From Streptosporangium lutulentum (GTDB lineage: Bacteria; Actinomycetota; Actinomycetes; Streptosporangiales; Streptosporangiaceae): a stretch of 64,000 bases of DNA. A model generated the notes under the pieces. That model was not told the origin of the DNA, ran no database searches, and saw only the letters and a list, made by a program, of their open reading frames with translations. How positions within the stretch are numbered: the stretch's first letter is position 1; each line of letters opens with the position of its first letter. Of this stretch, positions 29,004-38,959 are shown in pieces. The translations under genes and the position numbers were made by a program. The stretch spans positions 2,542,001 through 2,606,000 of the forward strand of contig NZ_JAUSQU010000001.1 in the NCBI RefSeq assembly GCF_030811455.1, in the 5' to 3' direction.

Positions 29004-29897
29004 ATGTCGATCACTGTTCTTGACACCCACTCCGCCATGAGGCGGATCCTGCTGGCCCCGCTCGCGGACCGCGCTGACCTGCTGCGTTCGATGCTGGAGC
29101 CCAACAAGGGCATGTACCGCTACCACCCCGGCGAGGTCGACCTGGTGGCCGTACATCTTGAAACGTCCGGGTTCCCCATCGACCGCGACGAGGAGCGTTG
29201 CCTCGAAGCGCTCGAAACCCTGGCGGCGGCCGGGGCCTGGGAGCGGATGCAACGCGCGCTCGACGACGCTCTCGCCGTACTGCTGGAGGCGACGCCGGGG
29301 CTGGAGGTCCCGGACATCACCGTGCTGTTCGTGCTCGGCGATCCGGGTGACGAGCACTTCATGGGTCCCTGCACAGGATTGACCGGGTTCGGCGGCATCT
29401 CGGGCCACATCGCCATCACGTTCTGGCCCTTCCCCGAGAACGTGGAGCGGCTGGAGGCCACCGTCGTGCACGAACTCAACCACAACCTGCGGTTCGGCCC
29501 GGGCGGGGTCGTGTGGGACCCGATGACCGTCACGGTCGGCGAGCACATCGTCTCCGAGGGCCTGGCCGACGCCTTCGCCCGGCAGCTCTACGGTGACGAG
29601 TTGGGCCCCGCCCGCATCGGCGTGCCGCACCTGTACGACGACGAGGTCTTCGGCAAGGTGCTCACCGGGCTCGACGTGACAGGCATGCAGAACTTCACCG
29701 CCTGGGTGCACGGCGACCCCAGCGCCGAGCGCTTCGGCCTCACCCCGGTGGGACTGCCGATGGGCGCCGGGTACGCCGCGGGCAACCGGCTGGTCGACAC
29801 CTACCTGGCGGCGACCGGGCAGACGGCGGCGCAGGCCCTGCACGCCGAAAGCTCGGAGATCATCGCTGCCACGCTCCGCCGCGGGGTGACACTGTAG
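29004..29897 (+). CDS. DUF2268 putative zinc protease
   Basis: 297 residues with a zinc-metalloprotease HExxH motif, HELNH at 156-160 (TVVHELNHNLRF), and downstream acidic residues in VSEGLADAFARQLYG that could supply the third ligand. This matches the DUF2268 group. No signal peptide, so it is probably cytoplasmic. The transcript from the MerR-type promoter should start within a base or so of the ATG, making it leaderless. It precedes a MerR gene by two bases, so the pair is an autoregulated operon. Target unknown. Confidence 0.85.
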   Translation: MSITVLDTHSAMRRILLAPLADRADLLRSMLEPNKGMYRYHPGEVDLVAVHLETSGFPIDRDEERCLEALETLAAAGAWERMQRALDDALAVLLEATPGLEVPDITVLFVLGDPGDEHFMGPCTGLTGFGGISGHIAITFWPFPENVERLEATVVHELNHNLRFGPGGVVWDPMTVTVGEHIVSEGLADAFARQLYGDELGPARIGVPHLYDDEVFGKVLTGLDVTGMQNFTAWVHGDPSAERFGLTPVGLPMGAGYAAGNRLVDTYLAATGQTAAQALHAESSEIIAATLRRGVTL

Positions 29898-29899
29898 GG

Positions 29900-30658
29900 A
29901 TGGAGTGGACGATCCAGGAACTCGCGGCGAGGGCCGGCATCAGCAGCCGTACTCTGCGTCACTACGACCGCTTCGGACTCCTGGCCCCGTCCCGGGTCGG
30001 CGAGAGCGGGTACCGCTACTACAACGCCACCGCGATCGCCCGGCTACAGCGGATCCTGTTCATGCGCCGGCTCGGCATGGGCTTGCCGGCCATCGCCGAG
30101 GTCCTGGCCGACGAGGTTGACACGTGCGACGGGCTGCGCGTCCACATCGCCGCGCTGGAGGAGGAACGGGACCGCATCGAACGGCAGATCCGGTCTGTGC
30201 GTCACACGCTCGAGGCCCTGCAGGCGGGGGCGGAACCGCGGATGGACGTCATGTTGGCGGGGTTCAACGACCTCTACAAGGACGAGGTGATCTCACGCTG
30301 GGGCGAGCGCGCCTTCCACGTGAGCAACGACTGGTGGCACGGCAAGACCCTTGACCAGCAGCGGGCCTGGAAGCAGGCCACCGAAGACCTCGTCGCCGCA
30401 TGGGTCGCCGCGGCGAAGGCCGGGGTTTCTCCGACATCGGAACACGCTCGGTCACTGGCTGCCCGGCACGTCCAGTGGCTGAGCCAGATCCCGGGTACCC
30501 CCATGGCCGAGGGCGACCGGGAACGCTCGATCGAGATGGTGAAATGCCTGGGGGACATGTACGTCGACGATCCCCGTTTCACCGGCATGTACGACGACGC
30601 CGCGGGGGCGACGTTCGTCCGTGACGCACTGCAAGCGTACGCGCGGACCCGCATGTAG
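29900..30658 (+). CDS. MerR regulator with TipAS-like effector domain
   Basis: 252 residues: MerR winged helix (WTIQELAARAGISSRTLRHYDRFG), long dimer helix (ALEEERDRIERQIRSVRHTLEAL), and a C-terminal all-helical TipAS-like domain (FNDLYKDEVISRWGERAF, YVDDPRFTGMYDDAAGATFVRDAL). TipAS domains bind antibiotics in TipA relatives, so a drug-like inducer is plausible. It is cotranscribed with DUF2268 and almost certainly acts on the promoter at 28966-28996. Confidence 0.9.
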   Translation: MEWTIQELAARAGISSRTLRHYDRFGLLAPSRVGESGYRYYNATAIARLQRILFMRRLGMGLPAIAEVLADEVDTCDGLRVHIAALEEERDRIERQIRSVRHTLEALQAGAEPRMDVMLAGFNDLYKDEVISRWGERAFHVSNDWWHGKTLDQQRAWKQATEDLVAAWVAAAKAGVSPTSEHARSLAARHVQWLSQIPGTPMAEGDRERSIEMVKCLGDMYVDDPRFTGMYDDAAGATFVRDALQAYARTRM

Positions 30659-30794
30659 CTCGCGTGTGGTTCACGGAAATGACCGGTTCCGCGAGGCCGG
30701 AGCCCGTGTGCTTGGCGGTCGCGTTCACCGGCCGGCTCGGCACGTACGCAGGTGAGCCGCGAACCCGCGTGACCGGATTCGAATCCCTGGCCAC

Positions 30795-30827
30795 CGGGAC
30801 AGCGGTCTCTGGTCCCGGGACAGCGGT
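30795..30827. repeat. Direct 12-bp repeats upstream of a membrane protein operon
   Basis: CGGGACAGCGGT occurs at 30795-30806 and again at 30816-30827, 21 bp apart start to start (two helical turns). Same-face tandem sites are typical of response-regulator binding; the operon downstream includes such a regulator. Confidence 0.5.
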
Positions 30828-30888
30828 ACGGCCGATGGTGGGGGTGGCCGCGGATCGCGGCCGGAAGCCTCAACAGCGGGAGGACGTC

Positions 30889-31566
30889 GTGGTGTCGTCG
30901 AAGTGGCGGGTGGCGGCGGGGATCATCGCCCTGATGGGCGGCTCGGTCGGGCAGTTGCTGTATTTCGTCGTGGTGCCGGTGCCGGTCTCGTCGGGTGCCA
31001 CGAGTGACCAGGTGGCCGCGGCCGCCGGACAGGGGGCGGCGATGCAGGCCGTTCTCTGGCTGGACCTGCTCATTCTGCTGCTGATCCCGGCGGCGCTCTA
31101 CGTCGGCGAGGTCGCCGGGGCGCGCCGGTCGAGGCTCGCCGCCGTCGGCACCGCTGTGACGTTCGTAACCGCCCTGGGCGCCGGATATCTCCTGGCCGGA
31201 GACGTCCTGATCTACCTGGCGTCGGTGGCGGATGATCGGGCGGGCGCGGTGGCCATGGTGTCGGCCTACCAGTCCCACGGGGTTGTGGTCTTCGCGCTCG
31301 TCACGTCCGTCGTCGGGAACATGATCGGATTCGTTCTGCTGGGCATCGCGCTGGTCCGGGCCCGCTCGATACCGGTGTGGGCGGGTGCCGCGGTGGCCGC
31401 GGCCGCGGTCTTGGAGGTCGCCGGCCATGCCTCCGGCATCGGTGGCGTGGCGATCTTCGCCTATATTCTGCGGATCGCGGGTTTCGCGGCCTGCGCGGTC
31501 GCCCTGGTCCGGCTTCGCCGGGACGGCGCCGTGCCCCGGCCGCCGGAAGTACAGATCGCGGTGTGA
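30889..31566 (+). CDS. Polytopic membrane protein upstream of a two-component system
   Basis: 225 residues with about seven hydrophobic helices (VAAGIIALMGGSVGQLLYF, LWLDLLILLLIPAALYVG, VFALVTSVVGNMIGFVLLG). I do not recognise the family. Start is one of two adjacent GTG codons at 30889 and 30892, both behind GGGAGG; a long upstream leader frame is rejected. It precedes the kinase gene on the same strand, so it may be a cofactor or signal-handling partner. Confidence 0.65.
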   Translation: MVSSKWRVAAGIIALMGGSVGQLLYFVVVPVPVSSGATSDQVAAAAGQGAAMQAVLWLDLLILLLIPAALYVGEVAGARRSRLAAVGTAVTFVTALGAGYLLAGDVLIYLASVADDRAGAVAMVSAYQSHGVVVFALVTSVVGNMIGFVLLGIALVRARSIPVWAGAAVAAAAVLEVAGHASGIGGVAIFAYILRIAGFAACAVALVRLRRDGAVPRPPEVQIAV

Positions 31567-31659
31567 CCGGGTGCCCGCGAGCGGGGGGAGGCCGAGGCCG
31601 TGGGCAAGGAGAGGAAGTCCTTACCGGCGGGCAGGGCGTTGGGGGACAATTCGTTCACG

Positions 31660-33642
31660 ATGAGAGCACATCCAGCGGAAGTCGTGACGCGGGCCGCGGT
31701 CGGGGTGGCGGTAGGGCTGACGGTCGCGTGCACGACGGTCGGAGTGGTCCACTACACCACGTTGTGGTCGGTGCTGCTGCCGGCGGTCGCCGTCGCTTTT
31801 CTGTCGGTGCCGGTGGTCGGGGCCGCCATGGTGCGCTCCGACCGGCGCAACGCGGTGGGGTGGATCCTGGTGGCCGCCGGCGTCGGCCTGCCGCTGGCGT
31901 GCACCGGTTACCTGCTCGCCGAGGCCGCCTACGTCGGGGGTGCCGACATACCGGGTGCCGAGTGGGCGGGATGGTGGGACGGCTGGCCGTGGGTGTTCGC
32001 CGTGGGACTGGTGCCCACGGTCGGCCTGCTGCTCTTTCCCGACGGACGGCTTCCCTCGCCTCGCTGGCGCCCGGTGCTGTGGGTGTGCGTGGTCCAGATG
32101 ACGGCGTTGCTGCTGGGGTTGCTGTTCTCCCCGGCCCTGCTCGACTTCCCCGACCAGGCCAACCCGACCGCGTTGCCGGGCGTGTGGGGTTCGGTGGCGG
32201 AGGGACTCGGCGGCGCCGTCGCCCTCACCGCACCGTTGTCCACCCTGGCGGCCTGGTCGGTGCGGCGGCGCCTCAGCCGCACCCGTGAGGCGGACCAGGC
32301 CCGCGCGCTCGCCCTGGTGGCCCCCGCCGCGTGGCTGATCGCGGCGTCGTGGTGGGGCTGCCTCGTCATCGCCGTCTGGGGAGAGGCGACCATCACCGCG
32401 CTGCCCGCCGAGGTGTTCGGGATGCTCGCGCTCGCGGTGACCTCATGGGTCGCGATCCGCAGGTACGGGCTGTTCGACGGTCGTCAGGTGCTCAACCGGA
32501 CCCTGGTGTACGGGCTGCTGACCACGCTGGTCATCGCGGTCTACCTCGCCGTGGCCGCCGCCGTCCGGGTGCTGGCCTCCGACGCGGTGAGCGGGGCGGT
32601 CGCGGTCGCCGCCGCCGTACTGATCGCTCTCCCGCTGCGCGACGTGCTGCAGCGTACGGCCAACCGGTTGGTGTACGGCTATCGCGACGATCCGTACGGC
32701 GCGCTGGTGCGGCTCGGTCGTCGCCTTGAGGCCGCCGCGGCGGCCGACCAGGTGCTGCCCGGCGTCGCCCGCACGGTGCGGGAAGCCCTGCGGCTGCCCT
32801 ACGTCGCCGTCCGGGTCGGCGTCGCGACCGTGGCCGAGGCCGGCCGCCCGGCGAGCGGCGCGTGCGAGGAGTTCCCGCTCGTGTTCGCGGGCGAGACGAT
32901 CGGTGAGCTGGTCGCACAGGTGCGTGACGAGGGCCCCTTCACGGTGTCGGAGCGCGGGCTGCTCACCGGGATCGCCGGTCAGGTCGCCGCGGCCGGGCAC
33001 GCCGTGTCGCTCACCGAAGACCTGCTGCGCTCGCGCGAACGCCTCGTGGGCGCGGCGGAGGAGGAACGGCGGCGACTGCGCCGTGACCTGCACGACGGGC
33101 TTGGCCCGACGCTGGCGGGAGTGGTCCTGGGACTCCACCGCGCACGGCGCCACCTGCTCACCGACGCCGCCGCGGCCGCCGGGCAGATGGACACGCTGAC
33201 CGATCAGATGCAACAGGCCGTCGCCGACGTACGCCGGCTGGTGTACGGCCTGCGCCCACCGGCACTGGACGAACTGGGGCTCGTCGGCGCGCTGAACGAG
33301 CAGGCGCGTTCGCTCGGCATCATCGTGGTCGAGGGACCCGCCCGCCAGCCGGCACTGCCCGCGGCGGTCGAGGTCGCGGCGTACCGGATCGCCATGGAGG
33401 CGATGACGAACACGATCCGTCATGCGCGGGCGAGCCACGGCACCGTACGGGTCGTCATCGACGACGCGTTACGCCTGGAGATCTCCGACAACGGAACGGG
33501 GCTCCCGGACGGCTACCGCGCCGGAGTCGGCATCACCTCGATGCGCGAACGCGCCGCGGAGCTGAGCGGGACGTGCGTCATCGAGCCCCGTGCGCCGCAC
33601 GGAACCCTGGTCCGCGCCGTCATCCCGCTGGAGAGCACATGA
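31660..33642 (+). CDS. Membrane sensor histidine kinase (HisKA_3) with GAF-like region
   Basis: 660 residues. About eight N-terminal membrane helices, a linker (RTANRLVYGYRDDPYGALVRLG), a GAF-like region, the HisKA_3 box (ERRRLRRDLHDGLGPTLAGVV) and HATPase_c (AYRIAMEAMTNTIRHARA, GITSMRERAAELSG). This layout is common in actinobacterial LuxR-type systems. ATG 31660 is used; a GTG at 31600 would add 20 residues. It overlaps the response regulator by four bases (ATGA). Confidence 0.88.
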   Translation: MRAHPAEVVTRAAVGVAVGLTVACTTVGVVHYTTLWSVLLPAVAVAFLSVPVVGAAMVRSDRRNAVGWILVAAGVGLPLACTGYLLAEAAYVGGADIPGAEWAGWWDGWPWVFAVGLVPTVGLLLFPDGRLPSPRWRPVLWVCVVQMTALLLGLLFSPALLDFPDQANPTALPGVWGSVAEGLGGAVALTAPLSTLAAWSVRRRLSRTREADQARALALVAPAAWLIAASWWGCLVIAVWGEATITALPAEVFGMLALAVTSWVAIRRYGLFDGRQVLNRTLVYGLLTTLVIAVYLAVAAAVRVLASDAVSGAVAVAAAVLIALPLRDVLQRTANRLVYGYRDDPYGALVRLGRRLEAAAAADQVLPGVARTVREALRLPYVAVRVGVATVAEAGRPASGACEEFPLVFAGETIGELVAQVRDEGPFTVSERGLLTGIAGQVAAAGHAVSLTEDLLRSRERLVGAAEEERRRLRRDLHDGLGPTLAGVVLGLHRARRHLLTDAAAAAGQMDTLTDQMQQAVADVRRLVYGLRPPALDELGLVGALNEQARSLGIIVVEGPARQPALPAAVEVAAYRIAMEAMTNTIRHARASHGTVRVVIDDALRLEISDNGTGLPDGYRAGVGITSMRERAAELSGTCVIEPRAPHGTLVRAVIPLEST

Positions 33643-34298
33643 ACGACCCCCTGCCCATCCGCGTCGTGGTGGCCGACGACCACCCGGTGTTCCGTTCGGG
33701 ACTGCGGACGCTGGTCCAGGAGAGCCCGCTGCTGGAGTATCTCGGTGAGGCCTCCGGCGGGGAGCAGGTCATCGCGTTGTGCCGGGAGCGGGAACCCGAC
33801 GTCGTCCTCATGGACATCCGAATGCCGGGGGTCGGCGGCATCGAAGCGACCCGCCAGATCATCGCCGGACAGCCGGCCGTGGGCGTCCTCATGCTCACCA
33901 TGCTCGAGGACGACACCTCGATGTTCGCGGCGCTGCGTGCGGGAGCGCGGGGGTACGTGCTCAAAGGTGCCGCGCCCGACGAGATCATCCGTGCCATCAC
34001 CGCGGTAGCCGCGGGAGAGGCACTGTTCGGCGCCGCGGTGGCCACGAGAATCGCCTCGTTCCTCCAGCCCGACCTGCGCGGCAGGGATCACCCCTTCCCC
34101 GCCCTGTCATCCCGCGAACGCGACATCCTCGACCTCCTGGCGGCGGGCAGGTCCAACGCCGCGATCGCCGCACGGCTGGCGTTGAGCGAGAAGACCGTAC
34201 GCAACAACGTCTCCAACATCTTCGCGAAACTCCAGGTCGCCGACAGACCCGACGCCATCGTCAAGGCGCGCGAAGCCGGTCTGGGCTCGCCGGACTGA
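33639..34298 (+). CDS. NarL/LuxR-type response regulator
   Basis: 219 residues. Receiver with DVVLMDIRMPGVGG and the Lys in YVLKGAAPDEI; LuxR HTH LSSRERDILDLLAAGRSNAAI. ATG 33639 overlaps the kinase stop. It may bind the 12-bp direct repeats at 30795-30827 and so autoregulate the operon; that is inference. Confidence 0.92.
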   Translation: MNDPLPIRVVVADDHPVFRSGLRTLVQESPLLEYLGEASGGEQVIALCREREPDVVLMDIRMPGVGGIEATRQIIAGQPAVGVLMLTMLEDDTSMFAALRAGARGYVLKGAAPDEIIRAITAVAAGEALFGAAVATRIASFLQPDLRGRDHPFPALSSRERDILDLLAAGRSNAAIAARLALSEKTVRNNVSNIFAKLQVADRPDAIVKAREAGLGSPD

Positions 34299-34481
34299 CG
34301 CGGCGAGGTCTTCCAGCCCGCCCGGCTGCTCGACCGCGCGTTCCCGCGCTACATCGAGGACCGAGCGGCCCGTACCCTGGGCGGGTCTCTCTCCTCGCTC
34401 ATACCGACGTCATCAGGGGTGCCGTTTTCATCGTGACGGTGCAGGTCACGGCAGGGGCCCACGGCCCGGGTCGCCGATCGG

Positions 34482-34536
34482 AAACCCTATTACCCCGGCA
34501 ACCACAAGCGTCTCGGTGTGAACGTGCGGGTCATCT
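34482..34536 (+). pseudogene. IS5-family transposase fragment
   Basis: Eighteen codons (KPYYPGNHKRLGVNVRVI) match the conserved segment YSGKHKHHGMNVQVI of IS5/IS427-type transposases. Nothing else of the element is identifiable in the 249-bp gap, although 34310-34385 also reads as protein-like sequence. Confidence 0.5.
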
Positions 34537-34547
34537 TAAAGATCAAG

Positions 34548-35459
34548 TTAGTCCTCGGGGTTCTGGCCGCGTGTTCCCGCTGTCGGGTTGTCGTTCCGCT
34601 GGTCGTCGGCGTTCCAGCTGGCCAGGAGGCGGATCGCGTCGGCTTCGGGGGTGCCGGGCTGGGGGACGTAGACGGTGAGGGTCTGGCTGGAGACGGCGTC
34701 GATGCGGAGGGTCTCGTAGGGCAGTGCGACCTCGCCGATGAGGGGGTGCCGGAAGGTCTTCGTGCCGGATCGGTGGATTCGTACGTCGTTGGTCGCCCAG
34801 CGCGTCCGGAATTCTGTGCTGCGGGTCGCGAGTTGCCCGATCAGTTCGGTCAGGTCGGGGTCGTCGGGGTGGCGGCCGGCCTCGATGCGCAGCATCGCCA
34901 CGACGTCGGCTGTGATCCGGTCCCACTCGGGGAACAGGTCTCGGGCCCTGGGCTCGTCGAGGAACAGGAAGCGGGCGCTGTTCGGCTGTCCGGGCAGGTC
35001 GTACATCGGTGCGAGGAGCGCGCGCCCCAGTGTGTTGACCGCGAGGACGTCGAACCGGCCGTTGAAGACCATCGCGGGTAGGTGGTCCATCGAGTCGAGC
35101 AGCACCCGGATTCCGGGGGTGACCAGATCCTTCGCCGCGCCGCGGTTCCGTTTGCGGGCTGCGGGGGTCAGGGCGGCGAGCAGCCGGTCGAGGTGAGCGC
35201 GTTCGTCGTCGTCCAGACGCAGGACGTCGGCGACGGCGCCGACGACTCCGGCGGAGGGCCCGGTCGCCTGGCCGCGTTCGAGCCGCACGTAGTACTCCGG
35301 GCTGACCCCGGCGAGCAACGCGACCTCCTCCCTGCGCAGGCCTTTCACCCGACGGCGGGTGCCCTGAGGAGGAAGGCCGGCGTCGGTTGGGGTGACCAGG
35401 GCGCGGCGGGTGGTGAGGAACTCGCGAACCGCCGCCCGCGCGGCCTCCTTCTCATCCAT
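34548..35459 (-). CDS. XRE-type regulator with MmyB-like ligand domain
   Basis: 303 residues. An HTH_31 fold ([34 protein letters not shown]) is followed by an MmyB-like PAS/ligand-binding domain ([39 protein letters not shown]). ATG 35459 is used since the longer upstream frame is not protein-like. It is divergent from the aldo/keto reductase gene, a common arrangement for such regulators, and probably controls it. Ligand unknown. Confidence 0.9.
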   Translation of the reverse strand: MDEKEAARAAVREFLTTRRALVTPTDAGLPPQGTRRRVKGLRREEVALLAGVSPEYYVRLERGQATGPSAGVVGAVADVLRLDDDERAHLDRLLAALTPAARKRNRGAAKDLVTPGIRVLLDSMDHLPAMVFNGRFDVLAVNTLGRALLAPMYDLPGQPNSARFLFLDEPRARDLFPEWDRITADVVAMLRIEAGRHPDDPDLTELIGQLATRSTEFRTRWATNDVRIHRSGTKTFRHPLIGEVALPYETLRIDAVSSQTLTVYVPQPGTPEADAIRLLASWNADDQRNDNPTAGTRGQNPED

Positions 35460-35664
35460 GAGATCGAGGGTACGCCCGGCCCACGTCCCGGAAGGGGTCT
35501 CTGTGAGTACCCCTTTTCGCAGGGCCTGTCGGGATGTGGCGAACCGATGTTGGCTGGACGTCGGCGAGATCGAGATCGACGACCGGATACCGCGAACGCC
35601 GACCCTCGCCACTTACCTCCGATGCACCCTCCTTCGACACTCTCGACGAGAAACGAGTTCTCCG

Positions 35665-36645
<981 letters not shown>

Positions 36646-36740
36646 ACCCAGCATCGACGAGTGTGCCGCAACCAGCCCGAACACCAGGCCCTACCGGGAC
36701 TCTCGACGCAAGAGAGCCTTCGCCTCAGAGGAGAAACGCC

Positions 36741-37145
36741 ATGTCCACAGCTACATCACTGACCGAGCAGAACCGCGCGATCGTCGAAGCCATGTTCGCG
36801 GCGGCGAACAACGGCGACGTCGAGGGAGTCTTCTCCTATCTGTCCGAGGACGTCGCGGTCATCGAGCCGGTGTTCCTGCCCTTCGGGAAGGCCTACCACG
36901 GCAAGGACGAATTCCTCGGCCTCGCCCAGGTCTTGCCGAACTACCTCGACGTCTCCAAGATCACGGTGCACTACACCATCGCCGACGGCGACCGCGTCGC
37001 GGCGTGCGTCGGCATCACGGACGTCGCGACCGGAGAGCTGACCCACTTCATCGAACAATTCACCGTCAAGGACGGCAAGATCGTCGAGAATCGGCTGTTC
37101 TACCACAACGCCGGCACCTTGATCGACCAGCCCAAGGTCGTGTAG
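36741..37145 (+). CDS. SnoaL-like nuclear transport factor 2 fold protein
   Basis: 134-residue small alpha+beta barrel protein (NRAIVEAMFAAANNGDVEGVF, YHGKDEFLGLAQ, FTVKDGKIVENRLFY), typical of SnoaL-like/NTF2 proteins that bind or isomerise small hydrophobic compounds. GAGGAG precedes ATG 36741. Cotranscribed with the aldo/keto reductase in a likely detoxification or degradation unit. Enzymatic activity cannot be judged. Confidence 0.88.
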   Translation: MSTATSLTEQNRAIVEAMFAAANNGDVEGVFSYLSEDVAVIEPVFLPFGKAYHGKDEFLGLAQVLPNYLDVSKITVHYTIADGDRVAACVGITDVATGELTHFIEQFTVKDGKIVENRLFYHNAGTLIDQPKVV

Positions 37146-37168
37146 CGCACACTCAAACCCGCTGATCA

Positions 37169-37191
37169 CCTCCGGCGTCTCCTCTCGGAGG
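37169..37191 (+). terminator. Weak hairpin after the SnoaL gene
   Basis: CCTCCG (37169-37174) pairs with CGGAGG (37186-37191) 24 bases past the stop, with an 11-base loop and no U-tract. Confidence 0.3.
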
Positions 37192-37326
37192 CCGGGTCGT
37201 GGAGCAGCCGGGCGAACGTGGCGAGCCCGGCCCCGGCGGGCAGCTCGGCGAACCGGTCCGCCGGCCGGCCGACGGCAGGAGAAGATCGCCTGGCCGGTCG
37301 CAACCGGTGGTCGCGTTTCTGGCGGG

Positions 37327-37674
37327 TCAGCCGGCAAGGATGGTGGCCAGATCGGGCGGTATCGGCATGGGCTCGGTCAGCCCGACGCGGGCGCGGCCGG
37401 TGTTGCCCTCGGGGTAGCGGCCCAATGCGGAGCCGGGCGCGGCCACGACGATTCGCACCACCTGGCCGAACGCCTCACGCCGGTCGCGCTGGGCTACGGC
37501 GAGGGCGAACATGGCGACGTGGTTGCGGGTGTGCGGCCAGGGCCAGGGCTGAGACAGGATGTGTGCCCGCTCCAGGTGCCGCCAGCGTGCCTGAGGGTCG
37601 GCGGTGACGCGGGCGGCGCGCATCTCAGCGTGGTAGGCGGACCGAACGGGGGTGGGCATCCGGCGGCGGGTCAT
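37327..37674 (-). CDS. DUF3703 family protein
   Basis: 115 residues with the DUF3703 signature HLERAHILSQPWPWPHTRNHVAMFALA and the ending GNTGRA...LTEPMPIPPDLATIL. Function unknown; in my recollection the family accompanies heavy-metal resistance genes, as here. ATG 37674 is supported by AAAGGA; its 5' end overlaps the 3' end of the cation transporter by 50 bases in another frame, so the two are coupled. Third gene of the ArsR/transporter/DUF3703 operon. Confidence 0.85.
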   Translation of the reverse strand: MTRRRMPTPVRSAYHAEMRAARVTADPQARWRHLERAHILSQPWPWPHTRNHVAMFALAVAQRDRREAFGQVVRIVVAAPGSALGRYPEGNTGRARVGLTEPMPIPPDLATILAG

Positions 37675-38380
37675 CGGGCATCCTTTCGGGCGGGCAGCAG
37701 GCGTCGGCGCACGCCGCGGAGGCCGAAACAGGAGTGCCGGCGGCGAGCGGGTTCGGGGCACAACAGGCGTCGCCGCGCCAGGCCTCGCGGCCTTCCTTGA
37801 CCGCGACCGCGGCGATGACCAGGGCGGCGATCGGGTCGGCCCAGGACCAGCCGAAGGCGCTGTTGAGCGCGAGGCCGACCAGCAGCACGGCCGACAGGTA
37901 GGTGCACAGCAGGGTTTGCTTGGAGTCGGCCACCGCGCTGGCGGAGCCGAGCTCGCGGCCCGCGCGCCGCTGTGCGTACGACAGGAACGGCATGATCAGC
38001 AAGGACAGTGCGGCCAGCACGAGTCCGGGGGTGGAGTGCTCGGCCTCACCGCTGCCGGTCAGGGCACGGACGGCGTCGACGGTGACGTAGGCGGCCAGCG
38101 CGAAGAACGAAATCGCGATGATCCGCAGTGCGGTCTTCTCCCGCTTTTCGTGATCGTTGCCGGAGAACTGCCAGGCCACCGCGGCGGCCGAGGCGACCTC
38201 CACGATGGAGTCCAGGCCGAAACCGATCAGCGCGGTCGAGGAGGCAAGGGTGCCGGCGGTGATGGCCACCGCCGCCTCGACCACGTTGTAGGTGATGGTC
38301 GCGGCCACCAGAAGCCGGATCCGGCGTCGCAGTGAGGCGCGTCGGGCGGGAGCCAGGTTCGGCAGGTTCAGCGCGGTCAC
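37625..38380 (-). CDS. Cation diffusion facilitator-type transporter with Cys-rich tail
   Basis: 251-residue efflux protein with about six membrane helices (ITYNVVEAAVAITAGTLASS, FGLDSIVEVASAAAVAW with the CDF-type D/E positions). The C-terminus contains two CC pairs (GDACCAPNP, CADACCPPE) suited to soft metals. Start is GTG at 38380, four bases overlapping the ArsR stop (GTGA), with AAGGAGA upstream. Cotranscribed with a CmtR-like sensor; cadmium or lead export is the likely role, by inference. Confidence 0.87.
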   Translation of the reverse strand: MTALNLPNLAPARRASLRRRIRLLVAATITYNVVEAAVAITAGTLASSTALIGFGLDSIVEVASAAAVAWQFSGNDHEKREKTALRIIAISFFALAAYVTVDAVRALTGSGEAEHSTPGLVLAALSLLIMPFLSYAQRRAGRELGSASAVADSKQTLLCTYLSAVLLVGLALNSAFGWSWADPIAALVIAAVAVKEGREAWRGDACCAPNPLAAGTPVSASAACADACCPPERMPDDPPPDAHPRSVRLPR

Positions 38381-38787
38381 GACACCGGTCTCCTTCCGGT
38401 CGCCGGCTCGAGGCTTTCCTCGCCGGCGTCGCTGCCGTAGGTGGGGCAGAGCGCGACCGCGTGACCGGTGGCGGCCAGCAGTTGCTCGGCGGAGGCCAGC
38501 AGATCCATCAGCTCGGGATGGGTCAGGGCGTAAAACGACTGGCGGCCCTCGGCGCGATAGTCGACCAGCCCGCAGTCACGCAGGCAGGCCAGATGCTTGG
38601 AGACGGTGGACTGGGCCAGGGCGAGCTCGCCGGTCAGATCCACCACCCGGGCCTCGCCGCGCGCCAGGCGCTGCACGATCCGCAGCCGGGTCTCGTCGGC
38701 CAATGAGTGAAACAGCGCGGCCGCCGGGGTGATGCCCGCGGCGATCTCGGCGCTCACACACCGACCACCCTCACTATCAATCGTCAT
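38377..38787 (-). CDS. ArsR/SmtB metal sensor, CmtR-like
   Basis: 136-residue winged-helix repressor (FHSLADETRLRIVQRLARGEARVVDLTG, ALAQSTVSKHLACLRDCGLV in parts). Cys68 and Cys72 form the C-x3-C pair in the recognition helix (LACLRDCG), and Cys114 lies in the C-terminal stretch (ALCPTYG). This triad matches the Cd(II)/Pb(II) site of mycobacterial CmtR. Metal binding would release DNA and induce the operon with the transporter and DUF3703. ATG 38787. Confidence 0.88.
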   Translation of the reverse strand: MTIDSEGGRCVSAEIAAGITPAAALFHSLADETRLRIVQRLARGEARVVDLTGELALAQSTVSKHLACLRDCGLVDYRAEGRQSFYALTHPELMDLLASAEQLLAATGHAVALCPTYGSDAGEESLEPATGRRPVS

Positions 38788-38863
38788 ATGGCGATGTTAG
38801 CCCGAATGGGGGATGCTTTGGCAAGGGGTGCAGGAAACCGGCGTGCGTTAAGATCGCGCTCTG

Positions 38864-38959
38864 ATGGTTCAGACGCTCCAGCGCGTGATCCCTGAATCCC
38901 CGGGCAAGCCGGTGCCCGAGGGCGCCGCCGCCCTGCAGGAGCTCGTGGCTTGTCTCTGA
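38864..38959 (+). other. Short ORF running into the IS630 left end
   Basis: 31 codons beginning MVQTLQRVIP and stopping inside the IS end. It may be the head of a gene interrupted by the insertion, but no matching tail was found after the element. Weak support. Confidence 0.25.
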
